A stretch of 64,000 bases of DNA from UKL13-3 sp040387195 (GTDB lineage: Bacteria; Bacteroidota; Bacteroidia; UKL13-3): positions 17,386 through 81,385 of the forward strand of contig JAZKEF010000021.1 of assembly GCA_040387195.1 (NCBI GenBank), in the 5' to 3' direction. The translations under genes and the position numbers were made by a program. Of this stretch, positions 55,911 through 64,000 are shown piece after piece (within the stretch, counting starts at the first letter, position 1; each line of letters opens with the position of its first letter). The notes under the pieces were generated by a model. The model worked only from the letters and a program-made list of their open reading frames with translations. It was not told the DNA's origin and ran no database searches.

Positions 55911-58127
55911 ATGAAGCGTGTTTACACAAGTGTATTATTTTCTGTTTGTTTGTTACTCAGTCTGTCGGGAATTGCCGGCAATGGCGATACATCCTCTGTA
56001 AGAGTATGGGACAAGATGGAAATGACCCGTTATGGAAATTTTGACCGATGGGCAAAATTCCCAAGTGCGGCTACTTCCAAACAAAATATCAAGCTCAAGT
56101 TTACCATCGGATGTACCGGCAATGGTCAGTGCGAATGGGATTATACCATTAAAATTTTTGCACGTCAGCATACCGGTGTGAACGATTCGACCTTAAAACA
56201 GGCTCCTTCGTTTACGGTAAATGGCACAACAAAAGATTCGGTACGTTTCTCGACACTGCCAACGTATAATAATGTGTTTAACAGCACAACCAAACAAACG
56301 GATTCTGTTGAAACCACCCGGTTTAACATTATCCGCTACTCGGATGTGAGCAAACCCACTACCATTATTGACACCTTAAAAGTTTGGCCTGTGGATTTTT
56401 ACAGACATACTTTTGACTCAACCGGCAAAAAAACGGATTCTACAAAAGTAGCACCGATGCAAACGTTATATGTTTCCTTCACCACATACTACAGCGTATT
56501 TGAAGTCATCCATGATATTGAAGTGGGTCGTTTTATTTCTCCTTATGCTAAAACCTTCCCTAAGTCATTTGCTTATGATTATATTTATGATGTAACAGAT
56601 TACGCTTCTATTCTGCATGATTCGACTGAATTGCGCATCCAGTATCAGGGCTATTCATACGGTTTTACCGCAACAGTCGATGTATTGTTTACCGAAGGAA
56701 CCCCTATCCGCGAAGCCTATAAGGTGATGAATATTTACAATGGTGGTTATAACTACGGAGGGAATCCCTCTATTGAAGCTGCTTTAACGGCCAAACCAAT
56801 TGCTGTCGATTCAGCAGCCAAATCTGTGAAAGTACGTGTATTGATTACCGGTCACGGAGGAGAATCTAGCGAAAACTGTGCGGAGTTCTGCCCCAAAAAC
56901 TACTACCTTAAATTGAACGGAACGCAGTTTGCCGAGCAACTGGTATGGAAAGACGATTGCGGAAGCAATGCAATTGTGGCGCAACCCGGAACATGGGTAT
57001 ACAACCGCTCCAACTGGTGTCCGGGTGAAAAAATTCGCCCCTACGATTACGAAATGAAGACCATGACTGCAGGCAATACCTATAATTTTGATATGGATAT
57101 GGAACCGTTTACCGCAAACGGAAGTGCCAGCTACAATTTAGCAACACAGGTGTTTTTCTACAAATCATTCGCCTATCAAAATGATGCTGCCATTGAGGAC
57201 ATCATGGCTCCAACCAAAAATTTCTGGCACAACCGCTACAACCCTGTTTGCGATAATGCCATCATTAAACTTACCAATAAAGGTGGTGCTCCGCTAACCT
57301 CTGCTATTATTAAATATCAGGTGAGCAACGGAACGATCCAAACACATAACTGGACCGGAAATTTAGGTACTGACCAATCACTGGAAGTTACCATGCCTTG
57401 GATCAGCTGGGATGGCGACTTAACCAATAAAACATTTAAAGTGTGGGTTGATCAAACAAACGGTGTTGCCGATGAGAATGCGCTTAACAATACCATGACC
57501 AGCAATATTGATTTGCCAACCGTATTACCCCTATCCTTTTTAGTCATTACCAAAACAAACAATAACCCATCCGAGAACTCATACACCATCAAAAGTGAAC
57601 AAGGTAAGGTATTGTACTCCAAAACATTTAACAAGGCCAACTTTACCTTTACCGATACCATTACATTAGGATATGGTTGCTATACCTTCAATTTTAAGGA
57701 TATCGAAGGAAACGGACTTACCTGGTGGGCTGCTTCATCGCAAGGAAACGGTTCGGTTCAACTTAAAAACTACGGAAGTTCAACCACCGTGCTCAAATCT
57801 TTCAGCTCCGATTTCGGAAGTTTTCAAAACTTAAATTTCAGAACCGGAACTCCGGTTGGCTTGTCGGAAACTGTAGAAAACCTTTCGGCTACTATAAAGG
57901 TATATCCTCAACCTGCCAACGGTGTATTGCATATTACTTCCGATAAAATAACGTTAGCCCAGGCGACATTGCTGGGTATGGACGGACGATTGATCAAAAC
58001 CTTCCCATCAACCGAAGTTGAAAACGGAACACTGAATACCTCCGATGTGCAAACAGGGTTTTACCTGCTTTCGTTAACCGGAACCAATGGCGAAACCATT
58101 GTTAAAAAAGTGGTGTTGAGTAATTAA
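55911..58127 (+). CDS. Secreted PNGase F-like protein with T9SS type A sorting domain
   Basis: A 738-residue secreted protein. ATG at 55911 starts the signal peptide (MKRVYTSVLFSVCLLLSLSG); an upstream in-frame TTG is rejected. Residues 25-270 resemble the N-terminal peptide-N-glycosidase F domain (RVWDKMEMTRYGNFDRWAKF, GCTGNGQCEWDYTIKIF). Residues 280-440 resemble its C-terminal jelly roll (VRVLITGHGGESSENCAEFC, QPGTWVYNRSNWCPGEKIRP). A CARDB-like segment (VCDNAIIKLTNKGGAPLTSA) follows, and the last 75 residues are a type A sorting domain (KVYPQPANGVLHIT, VQTGFYLLSLTG). Removal of N-glycans from glycoproteins is the predicted activity; catalytic residues were not verified by alignment. Monocistronic. 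Confidence 0.85.
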   Translation: MKRVYTSVLFSVCLLLSLSGIAGNGDTSSVRVWDKMEMTRYGNFDRWAKFPSAATSKQNIKLKFTIGCTGNGQCEWDYTIKIFARQHTGVNDSTLKQAPSFTVNGTTKDSVRFSTLPTYNNVFNSTTKQTDSVETTRFNIIRYSDVSKPTTIIDTLKVWPVDFYRHTFDSTGKKTDSTKVAPMQTLYVSFTTYYSVFEVIHDIEVGRFISPYAKTFPKSFAYDYIYDVTDYASILHDSTELRIQYQGYSYGFTATVDVLFTEGTPIREAYKVMNIYNGGYNYGGNPSIEAALTAKPIAVDSAAKSVKVRVLITGHGGESSENCAEFCPKNYYLKLNGTQFAEQLVWKDDCGSNAIVAQPGTWVYNRSNWCPGEKIRPYDYEMKTMTAGNTYNFDMDMEPFTANGSASYNLATQVFFYKSFAYQNDAAIEDIMAPTKNFWHNRYNPVCDNAIIKLTNKGGAPLTSAIIKYQVSNGTIQTHNWTGNLGTDQSLEVTMPWISWDGDLTNKTFKVWVDQTNGVADENALNNTMTSNIDLPTVLPLSFLVITKTNNNPSENSYTIKSEQGKVLYSKTFNKANFTFTDTITLGYGCYTFNFKDIEGNGLTWWAASSQGNGSVQLKNYGSSTTVLKSFSSDFGSFQNLNFRTGTPVGLSETVENLSATIKVYPQPANGVLHITSDKITLAQATLLGMDGRLIKTFPSTEVENGTLNTSDVQTGFYLLSLTGTNGETIVKKVVLSN

Positions 58128-58134
58128 CCATTTC

Positions 58135-58172
58135 TGATAACAGCATAGGGTTTAAACCCCATGCTGTTATCA
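58135..58172 (+). terminator. Long hairpin after the PNGase F-like gene
   Basis: tgataacagcat (58135-58146) pairs with atgctgttatca (58161-58172); after one A/C mismatch, ggg (58148-58150) pairs with ccc (58157-58159) around tttaaa. It lies 8 bp after the stop codon. No T tract follows, so it may protect the 3' end rather than terminate. Confidence 0.55.
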
Positions 58173-58210
58173 CTAGGTTGTTAAAGTTCTCTTTATTCGA
58201 AAAATATCAG

Positions 58211-58239
58211 AGGCGATTCAATTGAATCGCCTTTATTTT
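58211..58239 (+). terminator. 22-bp perfect palindrome followed by a T-rich run, next to a start codon
   Basis: aggcgattcaa followed by ttgaatcgcct (58211-58232), perfectly palindromic, then TTATTTT. As an intrinsic terminator it would end the PNGase F-like transcript, yet it lies only 9 bp before the ATG of the next gene. It resembles dispersed gcgattc...gaatcgc palindromes. Confidence 0.6.
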
Positions 58240-58247
58240 GTGATACC

Positions 58248-59588
58248 ATGATGAAAAAGCTCGCACTGTTTGTTTTCCTTCTTTCGTTCACATGCACAAC
58301 CTTTGCACAGAATGATAAAGAACTATTTACCGGGTTGGCCGAAACTGTAAACAGGCAATTCCGCATGCACCGGTTCGACAGTTTGGAGATGCGTTTTGAT
58401 AGTATGGTAAGGCGCGGATTGAGTGCCCAATCGTTGGATCAAACCCTCGTAGGACTGGAGTCAGTATACGGTGAAATGGGAGAATTCCGCACACCCATGG
58501 TAGAGTTAATAGGCAACAATTGGGTAGCGCGTACCCCTGTTAAGTTTTCAAAAAGTTTAATGGTGCTTTCGGTTACGTTTAATTCGCAACAACAAATAGC
58601 CGGTATATTTATCACACCTCAATTGGGGACGTATATCATGCCCGATTATGTTAACGGATTAAGTTTTCTGGAATCGAAACTCGAGTTTGGTAAAGAAGGC
58701 TGGAGATTGAACGGTACTCTTTCTTATCCAAAAGATGGAGGCAAACATCCACTGGTAATCATTGTGCATGGTTCCGGACCGATGGACAGAGAGGGTTCGG
58801 TAGGTAATACTAAAATATACCGCGACCTGGCCTGGGGGCTTGCTTCCAAAGGCATCACGGTGTTCAGGTATGATAAACGCAGCCATGTGCACGGACCTAA
58901 ATTGTACATGGAATCATATCAGGGAAAAACATACACCGCAAAAGATGAAATAGTGGATGATGTGTTATCGGCCATTCAGCTATTATCGGGCAACAGCCAT
59001 GTGGATTCTTCCCGCATCTTTATTGTGGGACACAGCCAGGGTGGCATGATGGCTCCCATGATTGCCCAACAAAGCACCAAACTTAAAGGCATCATTCTGC
59101 TGGCTGGCAATGCACGTCCCTTGCAGGATATGCTGATTGAGGAAATGGAGTATTTGTACCCCGACAGTGCCGTAATGGATGCCAACAATTACCGTCAGAA
59201 AAAACTCATCCAGCACCAGGCACAATATGCCAAAAAGAAAAAACTTGACCCAAAAACACCTACCGATAGTTTGCCTTTTAGTGTAGGTGCTCCCTACTGG
59301 AATTTTTTAAACCAGTATGATCAGGTTAAAACCTTTGTCAAACTGACCACTCCGGCACTTGTGCTGCAGGGTGAGCGGGATTATCAGGTAACCATGACCG
59401 ACTTCCGTTTATGGCAGCAGGCTGCCCAAAAACGTACTGCCGTTACCGATTTCAGGTCTTACCCGAAGCTCAACCACCTGTTTATAAAAGGAGAAGGGCG
59501 CTCCGTTCCTGCTGAATATCAGCAACAAGGAAACATGGACGAAGCTGTAATCATTGATATTCAGCGCTGGATTGAAGGGCTGAAATGA
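58248..59588 (+). CDS. Exported DUF3887 and alpha/beta hydrolase protein
   Basis: A 446-residue exported enzyme. Signal peptide to TFAQ (about 21). The DUF3887-like domain (about 25-125) has FDSMVRRGLSAQSLDQTL and LMVLSVTFNSQQQIAGIFI. The alpha/beta hydrolase domain has VIIVHGSGPMDREG (oxyanion region), ITVFRYDKRS, the nucleophile elbow IFIVGHSQGGMMAPMIA, an acid in LQGERDYQVTM, and the catalytic histidine in YPKLNHLF. Serine hydrolase or esterase activity is likely; the substrate is unknown. It starts 9 bp after a terminator-like palindrome and overlaps nothing downstream. Confidence 0.88.
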   Translation: MMKKLALFVFLLSFTCTTFAQNDKELFTGLAETVNRQFRMHRFDSLEMRFDSMVRRGLSAQSLDQTLVGLESVYGEMGEFRTPMVELIGNNWVARTPVKFSKSLMVLSVTFNSQQQIAGIFITPQLGTYIMPDYVNGLSFLESKLEFGKEGWRLNGTLSYPKDGGKHPLVIIVHGSGPMDREGSVGNTKIYRDLAWGLASKGITVFRYDKRSHVHGPKLYMESYQGKTYTAKDEIVDDVLSAIQLLSGNSHVDSSRIFIVGHSQGGMMAPMIAQQSTKLKGIILLAGNARPLQDMLIEEMEYLYPDSAVMDANNYRQKKLIQHQAQYAKKKKLDPKTPTDSLPFSVGAPYWNFLNQYDQVKTFVKLTTPALVLQGERDYQVTMTDFRLWQQAAQKRTAVTDFRSYPKLNHLFIKGEGRSVPAEYQQQGNMDEAVIIDIQRWIEGLK

Positions 59589-59624
59589 TGCCCTTTGTAA
59601 CCTTTAAAAAATCAATAATAACAA

Positions 59625-59632
59625 TATCTTTG
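59625..59632 (+). promoter_or_regulatory. Candidate -7 element of sucA
   Basis: TATCTTTG matches TAnnTTTG; a CTTTA lies about 19-20 nt upstream in place of TTTG. It predicts a leader of about 60 nt before the sucA ATG at 59699. Confidence 0.4.
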
Positions 59633-59698
59633 CCTCTCCATTTTTGCCCCTAAAGCAGCGATGGTATTTGTTTTATTTGTTAAGCAACATAATTCCCA

Positions 59699-62419
59699 AT
59701 GGATAAGTTTTCATATATCTCTAATGCTGATGTGAACGTAATTGACGATTTGTACCAGCAGTACTTAAAGGATCAGGACTCAGTAGATTTTGGCTGGAAG
59801 AAATTTTTTGAAGGGTTCGACATGGGCCAGCAAAAATTTAATGGTAACAGCAAAGGTGTTGCCGTTTCCGAGAATTTTATCAAAGAAGTAAATGTACTGA
59901 ACCTTATTGAAGGATACCGTACCCGCGGGCACTTGTTCACCAAAACAAATCCGGTTCGCGAGCGCAGAAAATATGCACCGTCATTGGGTGTAGAAAACTT
60001 CGGATTGGTTCCTGCCGATTTGGATTCGGTATTTAACGCAGGCGTTGAAGTGGGATTAGGTCCTGCCAAACTGAAAGATATCATAACCTTGCTGGAGCAA
60101 ACCTACTGCGGGTCCATTGGTGCCGAATACCGCTACGTACGCGAACCCAAAGCCCTTAAATGGTTGCAGGAAAAAATGGAAACTTCTCGCAACACGCCTA
60201 AACTTTCCATTGATGCCAAACGTCATATCCTTTCCAAGTTAAACCAGGCAACGGTATTCGAAAATTTTATTCATACCAAGTTTGTCGGCCAAAAACGTTT
60301 CTCGCTGGAAGGTTTAGAAACCATGATTCCTGCATTGGATGAAGTCATCCAGTATGGTGCAGAATTAGGTGTGGAAGAATATGTATTGGGAATGGCACAC
60401 CGTGGAAGGTTGAATGTATTGGCCAATATTTTAGGAAAATCATACGAAGATATATTCAAGGAATTTGAAGGCAAGAGTGCCGAAGATGAAGGCATTTTTG
60501 AGGGTGATGTAAAATACCATTTAGGTTTTAGCAGTGATTTGACAACCCGTTCAGGTAAAGTGGTTCATTTGAGCCTCTCTCCCAACCCATCGCATTTGGA
60601 AACAGTGAATCCTGTTGTAAAGGGATTAACGCGCGCCAAGCTTGACAAAAAACATGCAGGCGACATTGATAAAGTAGCTCCCATTCTGATTCATGGTGAT
60701 GCATCGGTTGCAGGCCAGGGAATCATGTATGAGTTGTTGCAGATGGCAGGATTAAAAGCATACAACGTGGGTGGATGCATTCACATTGTGGCCAATAACC
60801 AGATAGGTTTTACCACCAACTACACCGATGCACGTACCTCAACGTATTGCACGGATGTGGCCAAAACAACCTTATGCCCTGTATTCCATGTAAACGCAGA
60901 TGATGTGGAAGCAGTAGTATTTACGGTTCGTATGGCGATGGAATACCGTCAGGAGTTTAACAGCGATGTGTTTATTGACATGCTGGGTTACCGCAAATAC
61001 GGACACAACGAAGGTGACGAGCCGCGTTTTACCCAACCGTTATTATACAAAGCCATTGGTGCACACCAAAACCCCCGCGAAATTTACAACCAGAAACTGG
61101 CCACTGCCGGAAGCGTTGAAGCTGATTTGGCAAAGGAGATGGATAAAGATTTCCGTTCGCAGTTGCAAAGTAAACTGGAGCAAGCCAAAGTAGCCGCACC
61201 GGCAAAAGGTAAAAACTTTTTGGCTGCACGCTGGGAAGGATTCCGTGCCAGCAAACGTGAAGATTTTGAAACTTCTCCCGACACATCGGTGAAGAAAGAA
61301 TTGTTTTTGCAACTGGCCGATAAACTTACCGGTATCCCCGAAGGATTTAAAGCCTTTAACAAAATTGAGAAGTTGTTCAATGATCGTAAGAACATGATCA
61401 AAAACGACAACTACGACTGGGCAATGGGTGAGTTGATGGCGTATGCAACACTGAGCAACGAAGGCCATAATGTGCGCATGAGCGGACAGGATTGCGAACG
61501 TGGAACCTTCTCCCACCGCCATGCCATTATCAAACAAGAGGACAGTGAAAAGGAACACAATATTTTTGACAGTTTAGGTGCTGATAAAAAAGGAAAAGTA
61601 GAATTCTACAACTCCCTGCTGAGCGAATATGCAGTACTTGGTTTTGAATATGGATACAGCATGTTCTCACCACAGGACCTTACCATTTGGGAAGCACAGT
61701 TTGGCGATTTTGCCAACGGTGCACAGATCATCATCGACCAGTACCTTGCAAGTGCGGAAACTAAATGGAAAACGTTCAGCAACCTGATCCTGATGTTGCC
61801 GCATGGTTACGAAGGACAAGGACCGGAACATTCATCGGCCCGTTTGGAGCGTTTCTTACAATTGAGTGCCAACTGGAATATGCAGGTGGTAAACATTACA
61901 ACACCTGCTAATTATTTCCATGCCTTGCGCAGGCAATTGCAACGTGATTACCGCTTACCATTGGTAGTGATGACACCTAAGAGCTTGTTGCGTCATCCGC
62001 TTTGCGTAAGCAAGCTGGCAGACTTTACCAAAGGTGGTTTTCAGGAAGTGATTGACGATACCTACAGCGATGCTAAAAAAGTAAAACGTGTATTGTTGTG
62101 TTCAGGTAAGATCTATTTTGACTTGCTCGAGCGCCAGCAATCAACCAACAGAAAAGATATTGCGATTGTACGTGTAGAACAATTGTACCCGATGCCCGAA
62201 ACCAAATTGGCGGAAATTTACGAGAAGTATAAAGGAGCGGAAATTTGCTGGGTACAGGAAGAACCTAAAAACATGGGCTCATGGTTGTATTTATTACGTT
62301 GGGATAATAACAGGATGTTAAGACGCATCTCACGCGAAAGCAGTTCAACTCCGGCTACAGGTTATAGCAAAGTACATGCAATTGAGCAACTCGCATTGGT
62401 TGATGAAGCTTTTGGGTAG
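59699..62419 (+). CDS. sucA: 2-oxoglutarate dehydrogenase E1 component
   Basis: Thiamine-diphosphate decarboxylase subunit of the 2-oxoglutarate dehydrogenase complex in the TCA cycle, 906 residues. The N-terminal E2-binding segment is SYISNADVNVIDDLYQQYL and FGWKKFFEGF. Core motifs are VLGMAHRGRLNVLANILGKS, LSLSPNPSHLETVNPVVKG, the TPP site HGDASVAGQGIMYELLQMA with NNQIGFTTNYTDAR, and RKYGHNEGDEPRFTQPLLYK. The transketolase-like part has GQDCERGTFSHRHA and EYGYSMFSPQDLTIWEAQFG; the end is WVQEEPKNMGSWLYLL. The E2 gene sucB, usually directly downstream, is absent within the window. Confidence 0.97.
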   Translation: MDKFSYISNADVNVIDDLYQQYLKDQDSVDFGWKKFFEGFDMGQQKFNGNSKGVAVSENFIKEVNVLNLIEGYRTRGHLFTKTNPVRERRKYAPSLGVENFGLVPADLDSVFNAGVEVGLGPAKLKDIITLLEQTYCGSIGAEYRYVREPKALKWLQEKMETSRNTPKLSIDAKRHILSKLNQATVFENFIHTKFVGQKRFSLEGLETMIPALDEVIQYGAELGVEEYVLGMAHRGRLNVLANILGKSYEDIFKEFEGKSAEDEGIFEGDVKYHLGFSSDLTTRSGKVVHLSLSPNPSHLETVNPVVKGLTRAKLDKKHAGDIDKVAPILIHGDASVAGQGIMYELLQMAGLKAYNVGGCIHIVANNQIGFTTNYTDARTSTYCTDVAKTTLCPVFHVNADDVEAVVFTVRMAMEYRQEFNSDVFIDMLGYRKYGHNEGDEPRFTQPLLYKAIGAHQNPREIYNQKLATAGSVEADLAKEMDKDFRSQLQSKLEQAKVAAPAKGKNFLAARWEGFRASKREDFETSPDTSVKKELFLQLADKLTGIPEGFKAFNKIEKLFNDRKNMIKNDNYDWAMGELMAYATLSNEGHNVRMSGQDCERGTFSHRHAIIKQEDSEKEHNIFDSLGADKKGKVEFYNSLLSEYAVLGFEYGYSMFSPQDLTIWEAQFGDFANGAQIIIDQYLASAETKWKTFSNLILMLPHGYEGQGPEHSSARLERFLQLSANWNMQVVNITTPANYFHALRRQLQRDYRLPLVVMTPKSLLRHPLCVSKLADFTKGGFQEVIDDTYSDAKKVKRVLLCSGKIYFDLLERQQSTNRKDIAIVRVEQLYPMPETKLAEIYEKYKGAEICWVQEEPKNMGSWLYLLRWDNNRMLRRISRESSSTPATGYSKVHAIEQLALVDEAFG

Positions 62420-62421
62420 AT

Positions 62422-62436
62422 GGTTATTGAGTTATT
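62422..62436 (+). repeat. Dispersed 15-mer shared with the hisS upstream region
   Basis: ggttattgagttatt, identical to 14455-14469, lies immediately after the sucA stop codon. It is followed by aaatatttaata, which gives a weak A/T hairpin. Confidence 0.6.
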
Positions 62437-62528
62437 AAATATTTAATAGATGGAAATCATCTTAAAATTTAACTTTTCTTAGGGGAATATATAAATACGG
62501 TTTTGTATTACATTTGAGAATAATGCTT

Positions 62529-63230
62529 ATGAATCACTTACATAAACCCTTTTTTTTCATCACCCTTATTTTTCTTATGGGTATATCTGGTTCTGCACAA
62601 ACCAACCGCTTTGCGTTAGGTCTTGAAGCTGGCCCCAATTTCACCTATATAAGAGGAACAGACTACGCAACGAAATACCTGCAACCTTCAATTGGGTATA
62701 GTATTTCTGGCATCTTTCAATATAATTTTAACAAAAATTTTGCTTCAATAACCAGATTGGGGTTTGCAAAAAAATCATCCAAATCAGAAGGAGATGCAGT
62801 TGATCAATCCAATAACATAATTGGAAAATATACCGTGTATTATAATTGTTATGCCAAAACTGCTGCTATTTCCATTCGGACATATTTTTTCTCAACAAGC
62901 CGAATGCGATATTTTTTTGATTTAGGAATTTATTCAGACCTTATGAATACATATAACAATGAAATTATATTGACAATAAACGGTATTGCACAACCTAACC
63001 AGTATGATCAATCGCACTATATTATTAGCCATTTAGGAATAGTTGGAAGTATTGGACTTGCTTATTCTCTTACATCCAAAATAGGATTGACGGTAGAACT
63101 CCAAAATTGGTTTGGGCTTATTAATTATCAGACTCAGTACAGTAATCCTATAACGAAACAGGATAAAATTACAACGAAACCAAATTCCACTGGTCTTACG
63201 ATGGGAATCTATTATCAATTCATGCGGTAA
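62529..63230 (+). CDS. Outer-membrane beta-barrel protein, PorT-like
   Basis: A protein of about 233 residues with a signal peptide (MNHLHKPFFFITLIFLMGIS, cleavage after SAQ). The mature part begins FALGLEAGPNFTYIRG, the typical first strand of PorT-family or OMP_b-brl_2 barrels. Further strands are YSISGIFQYNFNKNFASITR, YYNCYAKTAAISIRTYFF, GIVGSIGLAYSLTSKIGLTV and the terminal GLTMGIYYQFMR, ending in an aromatic strand. ATG at 62529 is chosen; 62523 is also possible. Base composition is more AT-rich than that of the neighbouring sucA. It is followed after 5 bp by a lipoprotein gene. A TACATTTG (62509-62516) lies upstream. Confidence 0.8.
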   Translation: MNHLHKPFFFITLIFLMGISGSAQTNRFALGLEAGPNFTYIRGTDYATKYLQPSIGYSISGIFQYNFNKNFASITRLGFAKKSSKSEGDAVDQSNNIIGKYTVYYNCYAKTAAISIRTYFFSTSRMRYFFDLGIYSDLMNTYNNEIILTINGIAQPNQYDQSHYIISHLGIVGSIGLAYSLTSKIGLTVELQNWFGLINYQTQYSNPITKQDKITTKPNSTGLTMGIYYQFMR

Positions 63231-63235
63231 ATTAT

Positions 63236-63934
63236 ATGATGAGAAAACGTTTACATATATGGATATTTCTTGTTCTGTTAGTTAGCCAATGCAAGCAAGA
63301 AGACAATACTACACTCGATTATAATACCAACCAAAATGATGTTTGTTTACCCGAAAAAACAGCCAAACTTCCACAGGTATTAATAGATAGATTTTATTTT
63401 AAAAAAGGCACCTATTGGATCTATAAAAATACTACTAATGATGAACTGGATAGTATGTGGGTCTTTAAATCTGTCTTTTCCACGGAACAAATATTAGGCT
63501 CTGGACCCTACTATGACTCAGTTCACAAATGCCATGAGTCATTTTCTGTTTACATTGGCAATAAAGATATTGCGGACAACAATCATTACTATAACTTAAT
63601 CTATTCTCACTACTATCCTAAAAAAGGGTTTAGTATTCCTGATGAACTTTTTGGAGTAAGAGATGCCTCCCCGGTTAATAACTATAATGGAGATTACCGA
63701 TTGGAATATTCAAATGGCAATTACCAAAGTCAAATGGGAATGAACATAAAACAACTGGATTCTCTTATAGGAGAGAATAGTTATGTATATAAAGATGTTA
63801 TAAGAATATATTATACATCACCTACACCGGATTACCTTTTTGACATGTATTACGGAAAATACATTGGTCTTATCAAATATACCAAAAATGATGGATCCAT
63901 TTGGGAACTTATTCGATTTAATGTAATTCAATAA
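63236..63934 (+). CDS. Lipoprotein of unknown function
   Basis: A 232-residue lipoprotein with a lipobox at LLVSQC and mature start KQEDNTTLDYN, an acidic N-terminus like surface-exported lipoproteins. The body is rich in Tyr and Asn and beta-strand segments (YFKKGTYWIYKNTTNDELDS, MWVFKSVFSTEQI, MYYGKYIGLIKYTKNDGSIW). I do not recognise a named family. Two ATG codons in a row (63236 and 63239) can start it. It follows the beta-barrel gene by 5 bp and shares its AT-rich composition, so the pair is probably one transcription unit and may have been acquired together. Confidence 0.75.
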   Translation: MMRKRLHIWIFLVLLVSQCKQEDNTTLDYNTNQNDVCLPEKTAKLPQVLIDRFYFKKGTYWIYKNTTNDELDSMWVFKSVFSTEQILGSGPYYDSVHKCHESFSVYIGNKDIADNNHYYNLIYSHYYPKKGFSIPDELFGVRDASPVNNYNGDYRLEYSNGNYQSQMGMNIKQLDSLIGENSYVYKDVIRIYYTSPTPDYLFDMYYGKYIGLIKYTKNDGSIWELIRFNVIQ

Positions 63935-64000
63935 ATTAAAACAACTCTGTAAGCTCCCCGAAATTAGAACTGGGGTTAAATTGGTAGTTCAAATGTGCTG

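Overview
The window is chromosomal DNA of a member of the Bacteroidota, probably a Chitinophagales- or Sphingobacteriia-like environmental species; the genus cannot be named from the sequence. Support comes from type IX secretion sorting domains of both kinds (type A in the 2796-residue protein and the PNGase F-like protein, CHU_C/type B in the Ig-like cluster), families largely confined to the phylum (DUF4270, DUF4856, DUF3127, imelysin-like lipoproteins, a short GT5-like protein beside panC, a fused E1 alpha/beta dehydrogenase), weak or absent Shine-Dalgarno sequences, and several upstream TAnnTTTG promoter elements. No rRNA, tRNA, CRISPR, insertion sequence or prophage was seen.

Layout. 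1-4 kb: a minus-strand run with a fused 2-oxoacid dehydrogenase E1 (cut by the window edge), an orphan LuxR-type response regulator and a TalC/FSA-type transaldolase; a TPMT-like methyltransferase is convergent. 4-10 kb: a minus-strand operon of a DUF4856 lipoprotein, an imelysin-like lipoprotein, an HTTM (gamma-carboxylase-like) membrane protein and a FecA-like TonB receptor, with a consensus Bacteroidetes promoter in front and an intrinsic terminator inside. 10-16 kb: AlkB-type monooxygenase, hutH, hisS, a ParE/antitoxin pair and a serine hydrolase. 16-24 kb: purH, then the cell-elongation cluster mreB-mreC-mreD-mrdA-rodA. 24-32.5 kb: one gene for a 2796-residue secreted repeat protein. 32.5-43 kb: DEAD-box helicase, an exported beta-strand-rich protein, LutB, panC, a GT5-like protein, DUF4270 lipoprotein, DAHP synthase and glmS. 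43-51.5 kb: superoxide dismutase, tadA, a probable small RNA locus, aspS (carrying an in-frame palindrome), an SpmA/SpmB-like membrane protein, a DUF3127 OB-fold protein, cysS and an M28 peptidase lipoprotein. 51.5-59.6 kb: a three-gene cluster of secreted Ig-like proteins, a di-haem cytochrome c, a PNGase F-like secreted enzyme and a DUF3887/alpha-beta hydrolase. 59.6-64 kb: sucA and two AT-rich genes for an outer-membrane barrel and a lipoprotein of unknown role.

Most of the window is housekeeping. The least explained parts are: the metal-uptake-like operon with an HTTM protein; the Ig-like trio, in which two proteins flanking a type B T9SS substrate end in the same 15-residue tail pattern; an orphan minus-strand terminator and stem-loops upstream of aspS that imply an unannotated transcript; and several perfect palindromes, one inside the aspS coding sequence.
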